Numbered from the stretch's first letter, positions 1-7,909 are shown. The stretch: 64,000 nucleotides of DNA from Alteromonas aquimaris (GCF_026183695.1 NZ_JAPFRD010000009.1:1-64000), one strand, 5' to 3'. Numbers and translations are program-made. Notes: generated by a model not told the origin, from the letters alone.

Positions 1-290
1 ACTATTATCGACAATTAGCCGAAGATACGGCAGCATGACTCAAACAAATCCGCCTCCGAATTTACCGGCGCGATTCAATAGGTGGGAGTGGGTATGATAG
101 GTTGGGATTGACCATCTCTAATTAAGCAGGAACCAATTTCTAATTCTAAAGTCAGAAAGTGGCTTTGTCTGAAAAATTACTAAAATGGATTGAAATTGAA
201 AAATTAGATGAGCAGTTTTGAGCAAGCAAACTGCCTGCTATTACATTAGTTCTTTTAACTAGTTCTGTTACCTAAGTACTATTACTTACA

Positions 291-373
291 CCGGACATTT
301 TGTAAGATGCCAAGCGGACATTTTGTTTAATCCTACCGGACAAAATATTATTCCCTATCGGACATTTTGTAAG
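291..373. repeat. Four iteron-like direct repeats, 22-23 bp period
   Basis: The core CGGACATTTTGT occurs at 292-303, 315-326 and 359-370. A diverged copy beginning CCGGACAAAATATT sits at 336-349. Repeat starts are at 291, 314, 336 and 358, a spacing of 23, 22 and 22 bp, about two helical turns, which is typical of iterons bound by plasmid Rep proteins. They lie about 70 bp beyond the stop codon of a gene whose product seems to have two winged-helix segments. That they are binding sites of that protein is an inference. Confidence 0.6.
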
Positions 374-400
374 GTCGAAAGTCAAAAACGACTTTTTTAT

Positions 401-414
401 AGTCGAATTCGACT
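401..414. repeat. 14-bp perfect palindrome
   Basis: AGTCGAATTCGACT reads identically on both strands. It lies between the iteron-like repeats and the end of the 250-aa gene, next to related AGTC/GACT half-sites at 380-393. It could be a dimer binding site or part of a terminator for the leftward operon; there is no strong T-run to decide. Confidence 0.4.
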
Positions 415-440
415 TGACTCCATAGGTGGGAACAAGGGTG

Positions 441-1193
441 TTAATTTGAGCAAATAGCATCACGTAAGGCCTCGGCTCGCACTTCTTGTTTGTCCATCAT
501 GTAGGATTCCATATAAATTACTGTTGGGTCATCTTCTGATGCCCTGACGACAAATTGACTTCCTGAGTAGTTGTATGTAACCACTCCTAATTGTCTTAGT
601 TTTTGAAGGTGCCGGTAAGCTGTACCTCGGCCTAGATTAGACCAGTATTCGAAATGCGCGTTTGACCTGAAATATAGCTCAGTCTGGCCTCTCGCAGATT
701 GCGCCCAGGAAATTCTACAAAGCAGATAAGCAGATTTGATATCCTGCGTAGTGTCTATGGAATCAATAGTCAGTATTTGAAAGCTGGGTATCTCTTTATA
801 GTCGTTCCCACAACCATCAAATTCCCCAAAATCATGATCGGGTGAATTATTTGTGAGAAGCTTCGTATAGAGTTCTTTTAACGCGTTACTGTTATGGCTG
901 TTCACATGCGAGTATTCGTATGCTCCTAACCAGCCTGAGTTCATTCTTGTTCTTTTACGGTGGAAATAGCCCTGTTCTTCAAATAGTGTTCGCAGCTTCC
1001 TTCTAATCGTTTTTTCGTTTACGTAGAACATTTCAGCGTAGTCTTCGGCACATTTCCAAGGGTTGTAGCCTTTAGCAATCCAATAATAAATGTCGCCAGT
1101 CATAGCGGCTCCAAGTACACCCTGGTAATTAACAACAGTATCGAAAAGAAATATTTTCTCAGGGCGCTTTGTAAGCACCTTTCTTTCTGACAT
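441..1193 (-). CDS. Putative replication initiator-like protein with two winged-helix segments
   Basis: The 250-aa product is not a family I can name with certainty. Two stretches look like winged-helix DNA-binding domains. One is at about residues 30-85, with recognition-like helix VNEKTIRRKLRTLFEEQG followed by basic residues. The second is at about 150-220, with LGRGTAYRHLQKLRQLGVV followed by a beta wing. Tandem winged helices are the architecture of iteron-binding Rep proteins, and four iteron-like repeats lie just past the stop codon. It is the last gene of the leftward set after the AlpA-like regulator and the 132-aa gene. ATG at 1193 has GGGGA about 8 nt upstream, inside a small hairpin. 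An alternative is an element-specific regulator without a replication role. Confidence 0.5.
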   Translation of the reverse strand: MSERKVLTKRPEKIFLFDTVVNYQGVLGAAMTGDIYYWIAKGYNPWKCAEDYAEMFYVNEKTIRRKLRTLFEEQGYFHRKRTRMNSGWLGAYEYSHVNSHNSNALKELYTKLLTNNSPDHDFGEFDGCGNDYKEIPSFQILTIDSIDTTQDIKSAYLLCRISWAQSARGQTELYFRSNAHFEYWSNLGRGTAYRHLQKLRQLGVVTYNYSGSQFVVRASEDDPTVIYMESYMMDKQEVRAEALRDAICSN

Positions 1194-1201
1194 AATCTTT
1201 C

Positions 1202-1228
1202 CCCGAACGGGTAGCCCCTAAGGGCTAC
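1202..1228 (-). promoter_or_regulatory. Two hairpins before the winged-helix gene; one masks its ribosome binding site
   Basis: On the minus strand a stem GTAGCCC/GGGCTAC (1211-1228, loop TTAG) is followed by CCCG-TT-CGGG (1203-1212). The G-run of the second hairpin is also the Shine-Dalgarno sequence for the ATG at 1193. The first hairpin overlaps the stop codon of the upstream 132-aa gene. This arrangement could make translation of the downstream gene dependent on upstream translation or RNA folding; that is inference. Confidence 0.4.
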
Positions 1229-1623
1229 GCTGCGTTTGGATGGGACGGTGGTTCGAAGCTCAGTGGATCGGCTTTTCGCTTGCTACGAAAGAAATTAAGA
1301 AGAATTATCGCTTTCTTCCTCTGTTCATCGTCTGCTAACCAATAGCGATTGAAAGCCTTCTGGCAGTAGTTAACGATTGTCGATTTATCAGGCTTTCTCG
1401 CTACCGTTATTCCATGTTGTTTCTGTAAAGAGCTTACAGAAGTATGGAGGCACGATTCGCGGTAATCCCAAAATGCTTCAGGTTGGGTTATACCATCGCT
1501 TCCTTTTCGAATTAAAAGCATGAGAAAACGTTCTATTTTTTTTGGTGGATGTAATGGTTTAGACTTACCAGTGTTCAGATTGGTGTTGTCGTCTTTCGGG
1601 GCGGCTGCACTATTAATTTTCAT
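1225..1623 (-). CDS. Hypothetical protein of the integrative element
   Basis: A 132-aa protein I do not recognise. The N-terminal 30 residues are polar and rich in K, N and P, probably disordered. Residues 30-75 (IERFLMLLIRKGSDGITQPE..) resemble the start of a winged-helix fold of the kind that joins wing to helix in small element-encoded proteins, and the C-terminal half is basic. It starts 10 bp after the AlpA-like gene and ends 32 bp before the 250-aa gene, so the three are probably co-transcribed. A DNA-binding accessory role is a guess from charge and context. Confidence 0.6.
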   Translation of the reverse strand: MKINSAAAPKDDNTNLNTGKSKPLHPPKKIERFLMLLIRKGSDGITQPEAFWDYRESCLHTSVSSLQKQHGITVARKPDKSTIVNYCQKAFNRYWLADDEQRKKAIILLNFFRSKRKADPLSFEPPSHPNAA

Positions 1624-1633
1624 AATAGTTACC

Positions 1634-1909
1634 TCATGCCGCTATTACGTCTAAGAGTCGACTTGCTCTTAATTTTCGATATTTGACAAGTCTTTCAACT
1701 ATTTCTTTTAGTTCATCGTCACTCATACCAATAGAACGAGCCGTAAGAACCGCCTGTACTTCTTCAGTTATGTAGCCAGTTGATCGAGCACCTAAATTTA
1801 GAGCTGGTGGGAAAAGTCCTTCTAAAACTTGTCTTCGTAGGCCAGAGGTTGACCATGTAGTTAGTTTGAGGACTTCAGCGGGTTTCAGAATTGAAATATC
1901 ATCTTTCAT
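1634..1909 (-). CDS. AlpA-family helix-turn-helix regulator
   Basis: The protein is about 91 aa when started at ATG 1909, which has AGG eight bases upstream; an in-frame GTG three codons earlier (1918) lacks good spacing. Residues 10-45 give the pattern typical of AlpA/MerR-like excisionase regulators: ILKPAEVLKLTTWSTSGLRRQV followed by FPPALNLGARSTGYITEEV. AlpA proteins in prophages and islands activate or repress the integrase and excision functions. The C-terminal extension (SDDELKEIVERLVKYRKLRA) is a basic helix. It is transcribed toward the other element genes, downstream of the integrase and the 200-aa gene. Confidence 0.85.
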   Translation of the reverse strand: MKDDISILKPAEVLKLTTWSTSGLRRQVLEGLFPPALNLGARSTGYITEEVQAVLTARSIGMSDDELKEIVERLVKYRKLRASRLLDVIAA

Positions 1910-1996
1910 TTGAATCACCTGAGTTGTTGTTTAACGTTCAAAGCTCACAGTGATTTTCTTGATAATCCTAAGAGAAGTAACGGACAGCTAATCACG

Positions 1997-2599
1997 TTAT
2001 TTGTCCGCTTTTTTTTTCCAGCGTCTCCAGTTTCGCAAAAATGTCTCAACGTCCGTACCGCTTAATTTTTCAAGAAACTCTTTATCCCCAAACGGATACC
2101 TACCGTTTAAAAATTCCTCAGCCAGTTCAGACTGAGAAGGCGACTTTCCCCCTTTATTTTTAGCTCCTAACTTTTCTAAGCCAACTATTCCAGAAAATGT
2201 CATATAAAGCTGATCAGAAGATCGTCTTGCTGCTTCATTACCGACAGACGGCTTTTCACGTCCAAAAAAAATGTGCTCTAAACTTTTTGAACCGCCACTC
2301 TTAAAGTACTCCATGAAGCAATCGGTTAACCATAGAAGAATTTCTGGGGGAGGATAAAATCCACTATCAATATAGTAATTAAAGGCGTCTAAGGGAGTCG
2401 CCGCTAGCCTCTCGTCGCTCTCACGATCTAATACATTATGTAAAGTGTGGTCGTAGTTAAAAGTATATACTTGATTACTGAGCACTTCCCATGAGTGTTC
2501 CAGTGAAGCTTTAACAGGATAATCATCATGATCTTTTAATTCTTCTCTCCATAGACGAACTTCGTTCCAATCATTTTTTTTAATTTTTCTGGCTCTCAT
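1997..2599 (-). CDS. Hypothetical protein downstream of the integrase
   Basis: A 200-aa protein I cannot assign. Visible features are many aromatic and charged residues, a central segment DAFNYYIDSGFYPPPEILLWLTDCFMEY, and a basic C-terminus (FLRNWRRWKKKADK). There is no signal peptide or membrane segment. Its ATG (2599) directly follows the integrase stop codon (2600-2602), with GGAGAA inside the integrase 3' end as ribosome binding site, so translation is likely coupled. The tight coupling suggests a role in recombination or element maintenance, but no known domain supports this. Confidence 0.65.
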   Translation of the reverse strand: MRARKIKKNDWNEVRLWREELKDHDDYPVKASLEHSWEVLSNQVYTFNYDHTLHNVLDRESDERLAATPLDAFNYYIDSGFYPPPEILLWLTDCFMEYFKSGGSKSLEHIFFGREKPSVGNEAARRSSDQLYMTFSGIVGLEKLGAKNKGGKSPSQSELAEEFLNGRYPFGDKEFLEKLSGTDVETFLRNWRRWKKKADK

Positions 2600-3793
2600 T
2601 CATTCTTCTCCCTTTATTTTACGCGACCACCATTCCATCATTTCACGTCTACGCTGAAGATATTGAGCACGGTTGTACGCTGCCCTCACCTCATTCTCAT
2701 CTTTATGAGCAAGCGCAGCTTCAATAACATCATGGTCAAAACCTTGTTCATTCAAAATTGTACTCGCAAGCGCCCTCATACCATGAGCCACTAAGCGATC
2801 TCTGAATCCCATATCTCTGAGTGCTTTATTTGCTGATTGTCGATTAGCGGGCCGTTTAGGGTCGATATGTGAAGGAAAAATATACTCACGGTGAAAGCTG
2901 ATAGGTTTCATTAACTCTAGAAGTTCTATTACTTGTGGTGTTAGAGGCACTAAATGCTGCCTATCCATTTTCATTCGTTCCGCAGGTATAGCCCAGATAG
3001 CTTCTTTAAAATCAATTTCAGCCCATTTCGCTTCTGCTGCCTCGCCAGGACGAACCATTGTGTGAAGTTGAAACTCAATTAGACAGCGAGTGGTTATTTT
3101 AGCTGACGAATAACGCAAAGCTTTCATCAGGGCTGGTAATTCTTCCGGTGGCAAAGTTAATTGGTGCTTTACCTTGGTGATAGGAATTAATTCTTTAATA
3201 CCTATCAGTGGATTATGGTGGATAATTCCCGCATTGACCGCATAGGTCATAACGCTATTCATTCGCCTAGCCACTTTTCGCGCTATTTCATGACTACCTC
3301 TTTCGATTATTTTATTTAAAACTTCTATCGCTCTAGGAGCTGTCAGGCTTTCAATTGGGACTTTACCGATATAAGGAAATATATCATTTTTAAATGAGCG
3401 CTTTATGTTCTTCAACGTTCCATCAGCTACTTTGCTTGAGTGAACTACAAACCACTTTCTCGCAACACTCTCAAAAGTGGTCTCTGCAGATTGAACCGCC
3501 CTCACCTTTTCTGAATCTCTGTGATCTTTCGGGTCGATATCTTTGACTAGGAGCTTTCTTAACGATTCTCTTGCTTCTCTTGCTTCTGCCAGGGATATTT
3601 CTGGATATGAACCAATACTTATATTGCTTCTCTTCTTAGTATGGGGGCGTGTGTAATTGAATAGCCACAGCTTAGAGCCGTTAGGTTTTACTCTTAAAGC
3701 GAGCCCTTTTCCATCCGCCAGGTTGTATTCCTTATCTTGCGGTTTCGCTTGTTTTATTTGGGTTGCGTTAAGTGCGGTTACATTCCGTGGCAT
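2600..3793 (-). CDS. P4-type site-specific tyrosine integrase
   Basis: About 397 aa from the ATG at 3793. The N-terminus there (MPRNVTALNATQIKQAKP) is the usual start of the family DUF4102 arm-binding domain, so the nine residues available from an earlier ATG at 3820 are probably not translated. Catalytic tyrosine-recombinase residues are visible: Arg in HTMVRPGEA, the box HGMRALAST (H-x-x-R), His in ALAHKDENEVR, and Tyr in AAYNRAQYL. It integrates DNA into a tRNA gene 3' end; the tRNA-Leu 167 bp away is the obvious target. A nested set of GTAACA/TGTTAC sites covers its upstream region. Confidence 0.93.
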   Translation of the reverse strand: MPRNVTALNATQIKQAKPQDKEYNLADGKGLALRVKPNGSKLWLFNYTRPHTKKRSNISIGSYPEISLAEAREARESLRKLLVKDIDPKDHRDSEKVRAVQSAETTFESVARKWFVVHSSKVADGTLKNIKRSFKNDIFPYIGKVPIESLTAPRAIEVLNKIIERGSHEIARKVARRMNSVMTYAVNAGIIHHNPLIGIKELIPITKVKHQLTLPPEELPALMKALRYSSAKITTRCLIEFQLHTMVRPGEAAEAKWAEIDFKEAIWAIPAERMKMDRQHLVPLTPQVIELLELMKPISFHREYIFPSHIDPKRPANRQSANKALRDMGFRDRLVAHGMRALASTILNEQGFDHDVIEAALAHKDENEVRAAYNRAQYLQRRREMMEWWSRKIKGEE

Positions 3794-3799
3794 GTTTTT

Positions 3800-3846
3800 G
3801 TAACACCGTTTAAGTAACATTTTTTCGTTGTTACAGTGAGTGTTAC
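3800..3846. promoter_or_regulatory. Nested inverted sites at the integrase start (candidate operator or arm sites)
   Basis: GTAACA at 3800-3805 and 3814-3819 is mirrored by TGTTAC at 3829-3834 and 3841-3846, symmetric around position 3823-3824. The array covers the integrase start region. It could be the binding array of the AlpA-like regulator, autoregulatory integrase arm sites, or a promoter operator. No assignment is possible from sequence alone. Confidence 0.45.
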
Positions 3847-3959
3847 TAAAAAATTGGAATGTTGCAAATCATCACAAACGTTCAAAAGTGTTTTTAGTGA
3901 GGTAAAACACTGATTTAACAAAGTTAAAAACGTTTATAGAATTTTATGGAATTAGAAAA

Positions 3960-4046
3960 TGGTGCCCGGGGCCGGACTTGAACCGGCACACTCTAACGAG
4001 CGAGGGATTTTAAATCCCTTGTGTCTACCAATTTCACCACCCGGGC
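3960..4046 (-). tRNA. leuZ: tRNA-Leu(UAA)
   Basis: The 87-nt minus-strand sequence begins GCCCGGGTGGTGAAATTGG and ends with encoded CCA. It has the long variable arm of a class II tRNA, the T-loop GGTTCAAGTCC, and an anticodon arm AAGGGATTTAAAATCCCTC with anticodon TAA. It is the last gene of the Gly-Cys-Leu operon, the same order as glyW-cysT-leuZ in E. coli. Its 3' end abuts the integrative element and is the presumed attachment site. Confidence 0.97.
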
Positions 4047-4105
4047 ATGGGCTTGTCTTTCGACAATAAGGTGTGGCCTAAAGCCATTACTGCGTAACGG
4101 AATAA

Positions 4106-4179
4106 TGGAGGCGGAACCCGGAGTCGAACCGAGATCCACGGATTTGCAATCCGCTGCATAGCCATTCTGCCATTCCGCC
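4106..4179 (-). tRNA. cysT: tRNA-Cys(GCA)
   Basis: 74 nt with encoded CCA. The acceptor stem GGCGGAA pairs with TTCCGCC. The anticodon arm GCGGATTGCAAATCCGT contains GCA, and the T-arm GGTTCGACTCC is intact. It is the middle gene of the operon. Confidence 0.97.
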
Positions 4180-4183
4180 GAAT

Positions 4184-4259
<76 letters not shown>

Positions 4260-4266
4260 CCTTTTT

Positions 4267-4602
4267 GAATCCGTAACAGTGTTTGCAGTTTACATTTCGC
4301 GCAACCTGCCAAGAAGCTTGGCAATCGCTATCGCGACGAGGTATGTACACTACCAACTGTACTATTCCGTACTCTTTTGAGTCCGTAACAGTATTTGCAG
4401 TTTACATTTCGCGCAACCTGCCAAGAAGCTTGGCAATCGCTATCGCGACGAGGTATGTACACTACCAATTGTACTATTCCGTACTCTTTTGAGTCCGCAA
4501 CAGTATTTGCAGTTTACATTTCGCGCAACCAGCCAAGAGGCTTGGCAATCGCTATCGCGACGAGGCATGTACACTACCAACTGTACTATTCCGTACTCTT
4601 TG
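4267..4602 (-). repeat. Three 112-bp tandem units carrying a decayed tRNA-Gly 5' half
   Basis: Three nearly identical units (4267-4378, 4379-4490, 4491-4602) with an exact 112-bp period. On the minus strand each contains GGAATAGTACAGTTGGTAG, matching GGAATAGCTCAGTTGGTAG of the adjacent tRNA-Gly. The flank CTCTTTTGAGTCCGTAACAG matches the sequence just 5' of the real tRNA. The D-stem pair GCTC/GAGC has become GTAC/GTAC, still able to pair. Two further hairpins follow, TCGC-GATA-GCGA and GCCAAG-CTT-CTTGGC. No acceptor 3' half or CCA is present, so these are not functional tRNAs. They lie between the promoter and tRNA-Gly and should be transcribed. Confidence 0.8.
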
Positions 4603-4661
4603 TGATGAATCTCATCACTACAATTGAGCTAGTTATCAATACGGTAACCCGCTTCAAATGT

Positions 4662-4696
4662 GGGGTGCATTCTACCGTTAACACCTAAACTGTCAA
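4662..4696 (-). promoter_or_regulatory. Sigma-70 promoter of the tRNA Gly-Cys-Leu operon
   Basis: Minus strand: -35 TTGACA (4691-4696), 16-bp spacer, -10 TAGAAT (4669-4674), then a GC-rich discriminator GCACCCC (4662-4668), as is typical of stringently controlled stable-RNA promoters. It points toward the tandem units and the three tRNAs. The nearby pgsA gene ends at 4768. Confidence 0.75.
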
Positions 4697-4767
4697 TACA
4701 AAAAAACGAATAATTTGCTGTTTATGAACTGTTTGCTAATTTTTTATTCAGTTTGCTTGAAGAAACA

Positions 4768-5346
4768 TCAATTTTTAGCAGTGGCGGGTGATTTCAAGTA
4801 TTTGCCCGCGGCGGCTGAGTAAACAACCATCGACCATAACGACAAAATTGCAGCTATGTATAATAAACCATGGCCTAACGTGACCCAATAAATAGGAATT
4901 CCCATGAAGGTTTCTAATTCAGAAAGTAAGCCTATTAGTGCCAGCATTTGTGCCATCGTTTTTGCTTTACCTATAAAGGATACTTTTACCTGTTCACTCA
5001 TGCCAATTTGGCCCATCCATTCTCGTAGCGCAGATATGTACACTTCTCTTACCATTAAAATAATGGCCGGTATGGTTATCCATAGTGACTGATAGGAGTG
5101 CGTTATCATAAGAAGCGCGGCGGCAACAATCAACTTGTCGGCCACGGGATCCAGAAACGCGCCGAAGGGAGTGCTTTGTTGTAGTTTTCTAGCCAAATAA
5201 CCGTCTATCCAATCGGTTATTGCGGCTAACCAAAAAATAAATGCGCCAGCCTGTTTCGCCCACTGCCAGTCTAAAAAGTAAACGAACACAAATACAGGTA
5301 TAAGAATAACGCGAAATAGGGTGATGATATTGGGTACTGTCCACAT
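4768..5346 (-). CDS. pgsA: CDP-diacylglycerol--glycerol-3-phosphate 3-phosphatidyltransferase
   Basis: 192 aa, integral membrane enzyme making phosphatidylglycerol phosphate, the first step of phosphatidylglycerol and cardiolipin synthesis. The CDP-alcohol phosphotransferase signature D-G-x2-A-R-x8-G-x3-D-x3-D is complete in ITDWIDGYLARKLQQ and PFGAFLDPVADKL, at about residues 42-70. Several hydrophobic membrane segments follow. It begins MWTVPNIITLFRVILIP, the normal family N-terminus. It lies 85 bp downstream of uvrC on the same strand and upstream of the tRNA operon, as in E. coli. Confidence 0.96.
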   Translation of the reverse strand: MWTVPNIITLFRVILIPVFVFVYFLDWQWAKQAGAFIFWLAAITDWIDGYLARKLQQSTPFGAFLDPVADKLIVAAALLMITHSYQSLWITIPAIILMVREVYISALREWMGQIGMSEQVKVSFIGKAKTMAQMLALIGLLSELETFMGIPIYWVTLGHGLLYIAAILSLWSMVVYSAAAGKYLKSPATAKN

Positions 5347-5431
5347 AATTACTTATTCACCAGCGTAACCGGCTGTCCTTCTTTTTGTTCTATTATCAGA
5401 TTAACGTAATTTTGAACTCATCAATAGTGAT

Positions 5432-7249
5432 TTATAAATGCAAATGATCATAAATTGTCTCAGCGAGTTCTTTACTGATACCAGGGACATTAGCAATTTC
5501 ATCTTTACTTGCCTTTTTCAAACCTTGTAAGCCCCCCATATACTTAAGTAACGTTTGACGTCTTTTGGCCCCTATACCGGGGATACTCTCAAGGCTTGAT
5601 GTGGTTTTAACTTTCTGACGGCGATTACGATGGCCACTGATGGCAAAACGGTGAGATTCATCTCGTATGTGTTGGATTAAATGCAGGCCCGGAGAATGCG
5701 AGTCCAACGCGATAGTTTCATGCGAACCAGCCAGGATCAAGGTCTCCAACCCAGGTTTTCGAGTCGTGCCTTTCGCCACGCCTATCAACAAAGGTTTGGC
5801 CTCTTCTGGCCAGTCCTCGAAAAAATTTTCAGCTTGAGCTAACTGGCCTTTTCCTCCATCTATAAACAAGATGTCAGGAATTTTACTGACCTCTTTAACA
5901 TTCTTATAGCGGCGTTTTAGTGCCTGTGCCATGGCCGCATAGTCGTCGCCAGGGGTAATACCTTCAATGTTGAAACGTCTGTAATCACTTTTAAGCGGGC
6001 CTTCGCGATTAAACACCACACATGAGGCAACCGTCTGCTCCCCCGCGGTGTGACTGATGTCGAAACACTCCATGCGCTGAATGGGCATATCCCGTTCAAG
6101 GGCCGATTCCAAGTCTATATAACGCGCTAAAATAGACTGTTGTTTGCCAAACTGTGCTTCTAATGCTGATTCTGCATTTTTTTGTGCTAATTGCAGATAA
6201 CGACGTTTTTCCTCTCTCGCCCCGCGGAAAAGTTTAACCTTATGTTTGGCTTCGTGTGACAATAAGTCAATAATTGCGGGCTCATCCGAAAGTGCAGTAT
6301 TAAGCACTATCTGTTTGGGGATAATTTTATTTCCTGCTAAATAAAATTGTAAAAAGAATGATTCAAATATTTCTTCTTGTTCTGTATTAGCGGGCACCTT
6401 GGGAAAATAGGCTTTACTTCCTAATAATTGATTATCGCGGATAAACAGCACCTGTATACACGCCATCCCCCCTTTAACAGCGAAACCGAACACATCCATC
6501 TCATCCAGAGTCCCAGAGACCCATTGACGTTCCTGCACTTTCCTAAGTACATTAATTTGATCACGATATCGCGCAGCTGCTTCAAAATTTAGCGATTCGC
6601 TGGCGCGTTCCATTTTATCTACCATTGTGGCAATAACTTGCTGGTTCTTACCCTGTAAGAATAAGCGCGCCAGACTCACCTGTTCCTGATACTCTTCGTC
6701 GCTTACATAGCCTTCTACACACGGCGCCGAGCAACGCTTCATCTGATATTGCAGGCATGGACGGCTGCGTGCCCGGTAATAACTATCCTCACACTGTCTC
6801 ACAGGAAATATTCGCTGCATTGAGCGCAGACTCTCTCTCACTGACCACGCGCTGGGATAAGGACCGAAGTATTCGCCTTTGGCTTTTTGAGGACCTCGAT
6901 GAAACGCGAGTCTTGGGTGGTCGTGAGCGGACAAAAAAATAAAAGGGTAAGATTTATCATCCCGTAAAAGCACGTTATAGCGAGGTTTGTATTTCTTAAT
7001 GAAGTTATTTTCTAACAGGAACGCTTCAGTTTCACTGTTAACCACCGTTACATCCATGTTCGCTATTTGACTGACAAGCGCACGAGTCTTAGCATTATCC
7101 ACTTTCATTCTGAAATAGCTGGATACCCTATTTTTCAGGTTTTTGGCTTTCCCTACATAAATTACATCCCCTTCCTGATTGTACATACGGTACACACCAG
7201 GTTGGTGAGATAAATGCTTTAGGAACTCATTTGCGTCAAAGTCTGACAT
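5432..7249 (-). CDS. uvrC: Excinuclease ABC subunit C
   Basis: 605 aa, close to the 610 aa of E. coli. UvrC makes the dual incisions in nucleotide excision repair. Visible parts are the N-terminal GIY-YIG nuclease ([20 protein letters not shown], residues 18-37), the UVR motif in the middle ([20 protein letters not shown]), the RNase H-like C-terminal nuclease half ([14 protein letters not shown]..., [12 protein letters not shown]) and a terminal helix-hairpin-helix pair ([16 protein letters not shown] and [12 protein letters not shown]). It starts 15 bp after the uvrY stop codon, so the two form the conserved uvrY-uvrC operon. Confidence 0.97.
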   Translation of the reverse strand: MSDFDANEFLKHLSHQPGVYRMYNQEGDVIYVGKAKNLKNRVSSYFRMKVDNAKTRALVSQIANMDVTVVNSETEAFLLENNFIKKYKPRYNVLLRDDKSYPFIFLSAHDHPRLAFHRGPQKAKGEYFGPYPSAWSVRESLRSMQRIFPVRQCEDSYYRARSRPCLQYQMKRCSAPCVEGYVSDEEYQEQVSLARLFLQGKNQQVIATMVDKMERASESLNFEAAARYRDQINVLRKVQERQWVSGTLDEMDVFGFAVKGGMACIQVLFIRDNQLLGSKAYFPKVPANTEQEEIFESFFLQFYLAGNKIIPKQIVLNTALSDEPAIIDLLSHEAKHKVKLFRGAREEKRRYLQLAQKNAESALEAQFGKQQSILARYIDLESALERDMPIQRMECFDISHTAGEQTVASCVVFNREGPLKSDYRRFNIEGITPGDDYAAMAQALKRRYKNVKEVSKIPDILFIDGGKGQLAQAENFFEDWPEEAKPLLIGVAKGTTRKPGLETLILAGSHETIALDSHSPGLHLIQHIRDESHRFAISGHRNRRQKVKTTSSLESIPGIGAKRRQTLLKYMGGLQGLKKASKDEIANVPGISKELAETIYDHLHL

Positions 7250-7264
7250 GCATCTTATTACTAT

Positions 7265-7909
7265 CTACAACAAGTTTGGATCGATAAGTTTATGGCGCAA
7301 TGCGAGATGCGTGAGTTCAACGTCAGTTGAAACACCCAGTTTCTCGAACATGCGATAACGATAGGTATTAACCGTTTTCGAATTGATGCTTAATTCAACA
7401 GCAATTTCTGGCACTTTTTGCCCACGGGTAAGTCGCAATGCAATATTAAGTTCACGGGTTGAAAGGCCATCAAATGGATTATCATTGTCGGGGGCTATCC
7501 GGCTAATCGCAATACTTTGTGCAATGTCAGGGGGTAAATATTTTTGTCCCGCCGCCACTTTATAGATAGCACGGATCATTTCATTGGGTTCAGTATCTTT
7601 TGTCAGAAAGCCGTAAGCGCCTTGCTGCATTACCTGCGCAGGTATGGGGTTTTCTTTGTGCATTGATAAACATATAACACGCGTGTTTTCAGACATGCGT
7701 ACGACTTTTTTCGTCGCCTCTAAGCCTCCCATACCTGGCATGTTCACATCCATTAACACCACATCAGGGGCATTTCTACGACATAACTGGACAGCTTCTT
7801 CACCATTTTTAGCTTCGCCAATCACGGTAAAATCACCTACATCTTCGAGAATTCGGCGAATTCCATTACGTACCAGGTCATGATCGTCCGCTAGGAGTAT
7901 TTTGATCAC
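7265..7909 (-). CDS. uvrY: Two-component response regulator UvrY/GacA
   Basis: 214 aa. A receiver domain with acidic pocket (LLADDHD), phosphoacceptor Asp in VVLMDVNMPGMGG (residue about 54) and Lys in FLTKDTEP is followed by a LuxR-type helix-turn-helix (LSTRELNIALRLTRGQK...SINSKTVNTYRYRMFEKLG). The family answers to BarA/GacS kinases and activates Csr-antagonist small RNAs, so it controls carbon storage and motility. The kinase is not in this window and I found no csrB-like RNA here. It is the first gene of the operon with uvrC. Confidence 0.94.
   Translation of the reverse strand: MIKILLADDHDLVRNGIRRILEDVGDFTVIGEAKNGEEAVQLCRRNAPDVVLMDVNMPGMGGLEATKKVVRMSENTRVICLSMHKENPIPAQVMQQGAYGFLTKDTEPNEMIRAIYKVAAGQKYLPPDIAQSIAISRIAPDNDNPFDGLSTRELNIALRLTRGQKVPEIAVELSINSKTVNTYRYRMFEKLGVSTDVELTHLALRHKLIDPNLL

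Larger units (their letters stand above)
1..440. other. Gene-free left end of the integrative element
   Basis: I see no convincing protein-coding gene here. The only open frame, on the minus strand, runs through the iteron-like repeats and has no family resemblance. The segment holds four direct repeats at 291-373, a short stem AAAGTC/GACTTT (379-396) and a 14-bp palindrome at 401-414. It lies downstream of the leftward 250-aa gene and may be an origin-like or end region of the element. The element's outer attachment site is not visible. Confidence 0.5.

Noticed and set aside
272..463. 63-codon minus-strand frame across the iteron-like repeats
   Set aside because: It covers repeats and overlaps the end of the 250-aa gene, with no ribosome binding site or family resemblance.
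1980..2010. CGGACA...TGTCCG inverted pair with a T-run, resembling an iteron pair or terminator
   Set aside because: It covers the 3' end of the 200-aa coding sequence, the loop is large, and the T-run encodes lysines.
4267..4602. CRISPR-like array
   Set aside because: The units are contiguous 112-bp tandem copies with no variable spacers.
4283..4688. Two plus-strand open frames of 69 and 97 codons with internal repeated peptide
   Set aside because: They are a by-product of the 112-bp tandem units; the peptide repeats simply mirror the DNA repeats, and the tRNA-like content lies on the other strand.
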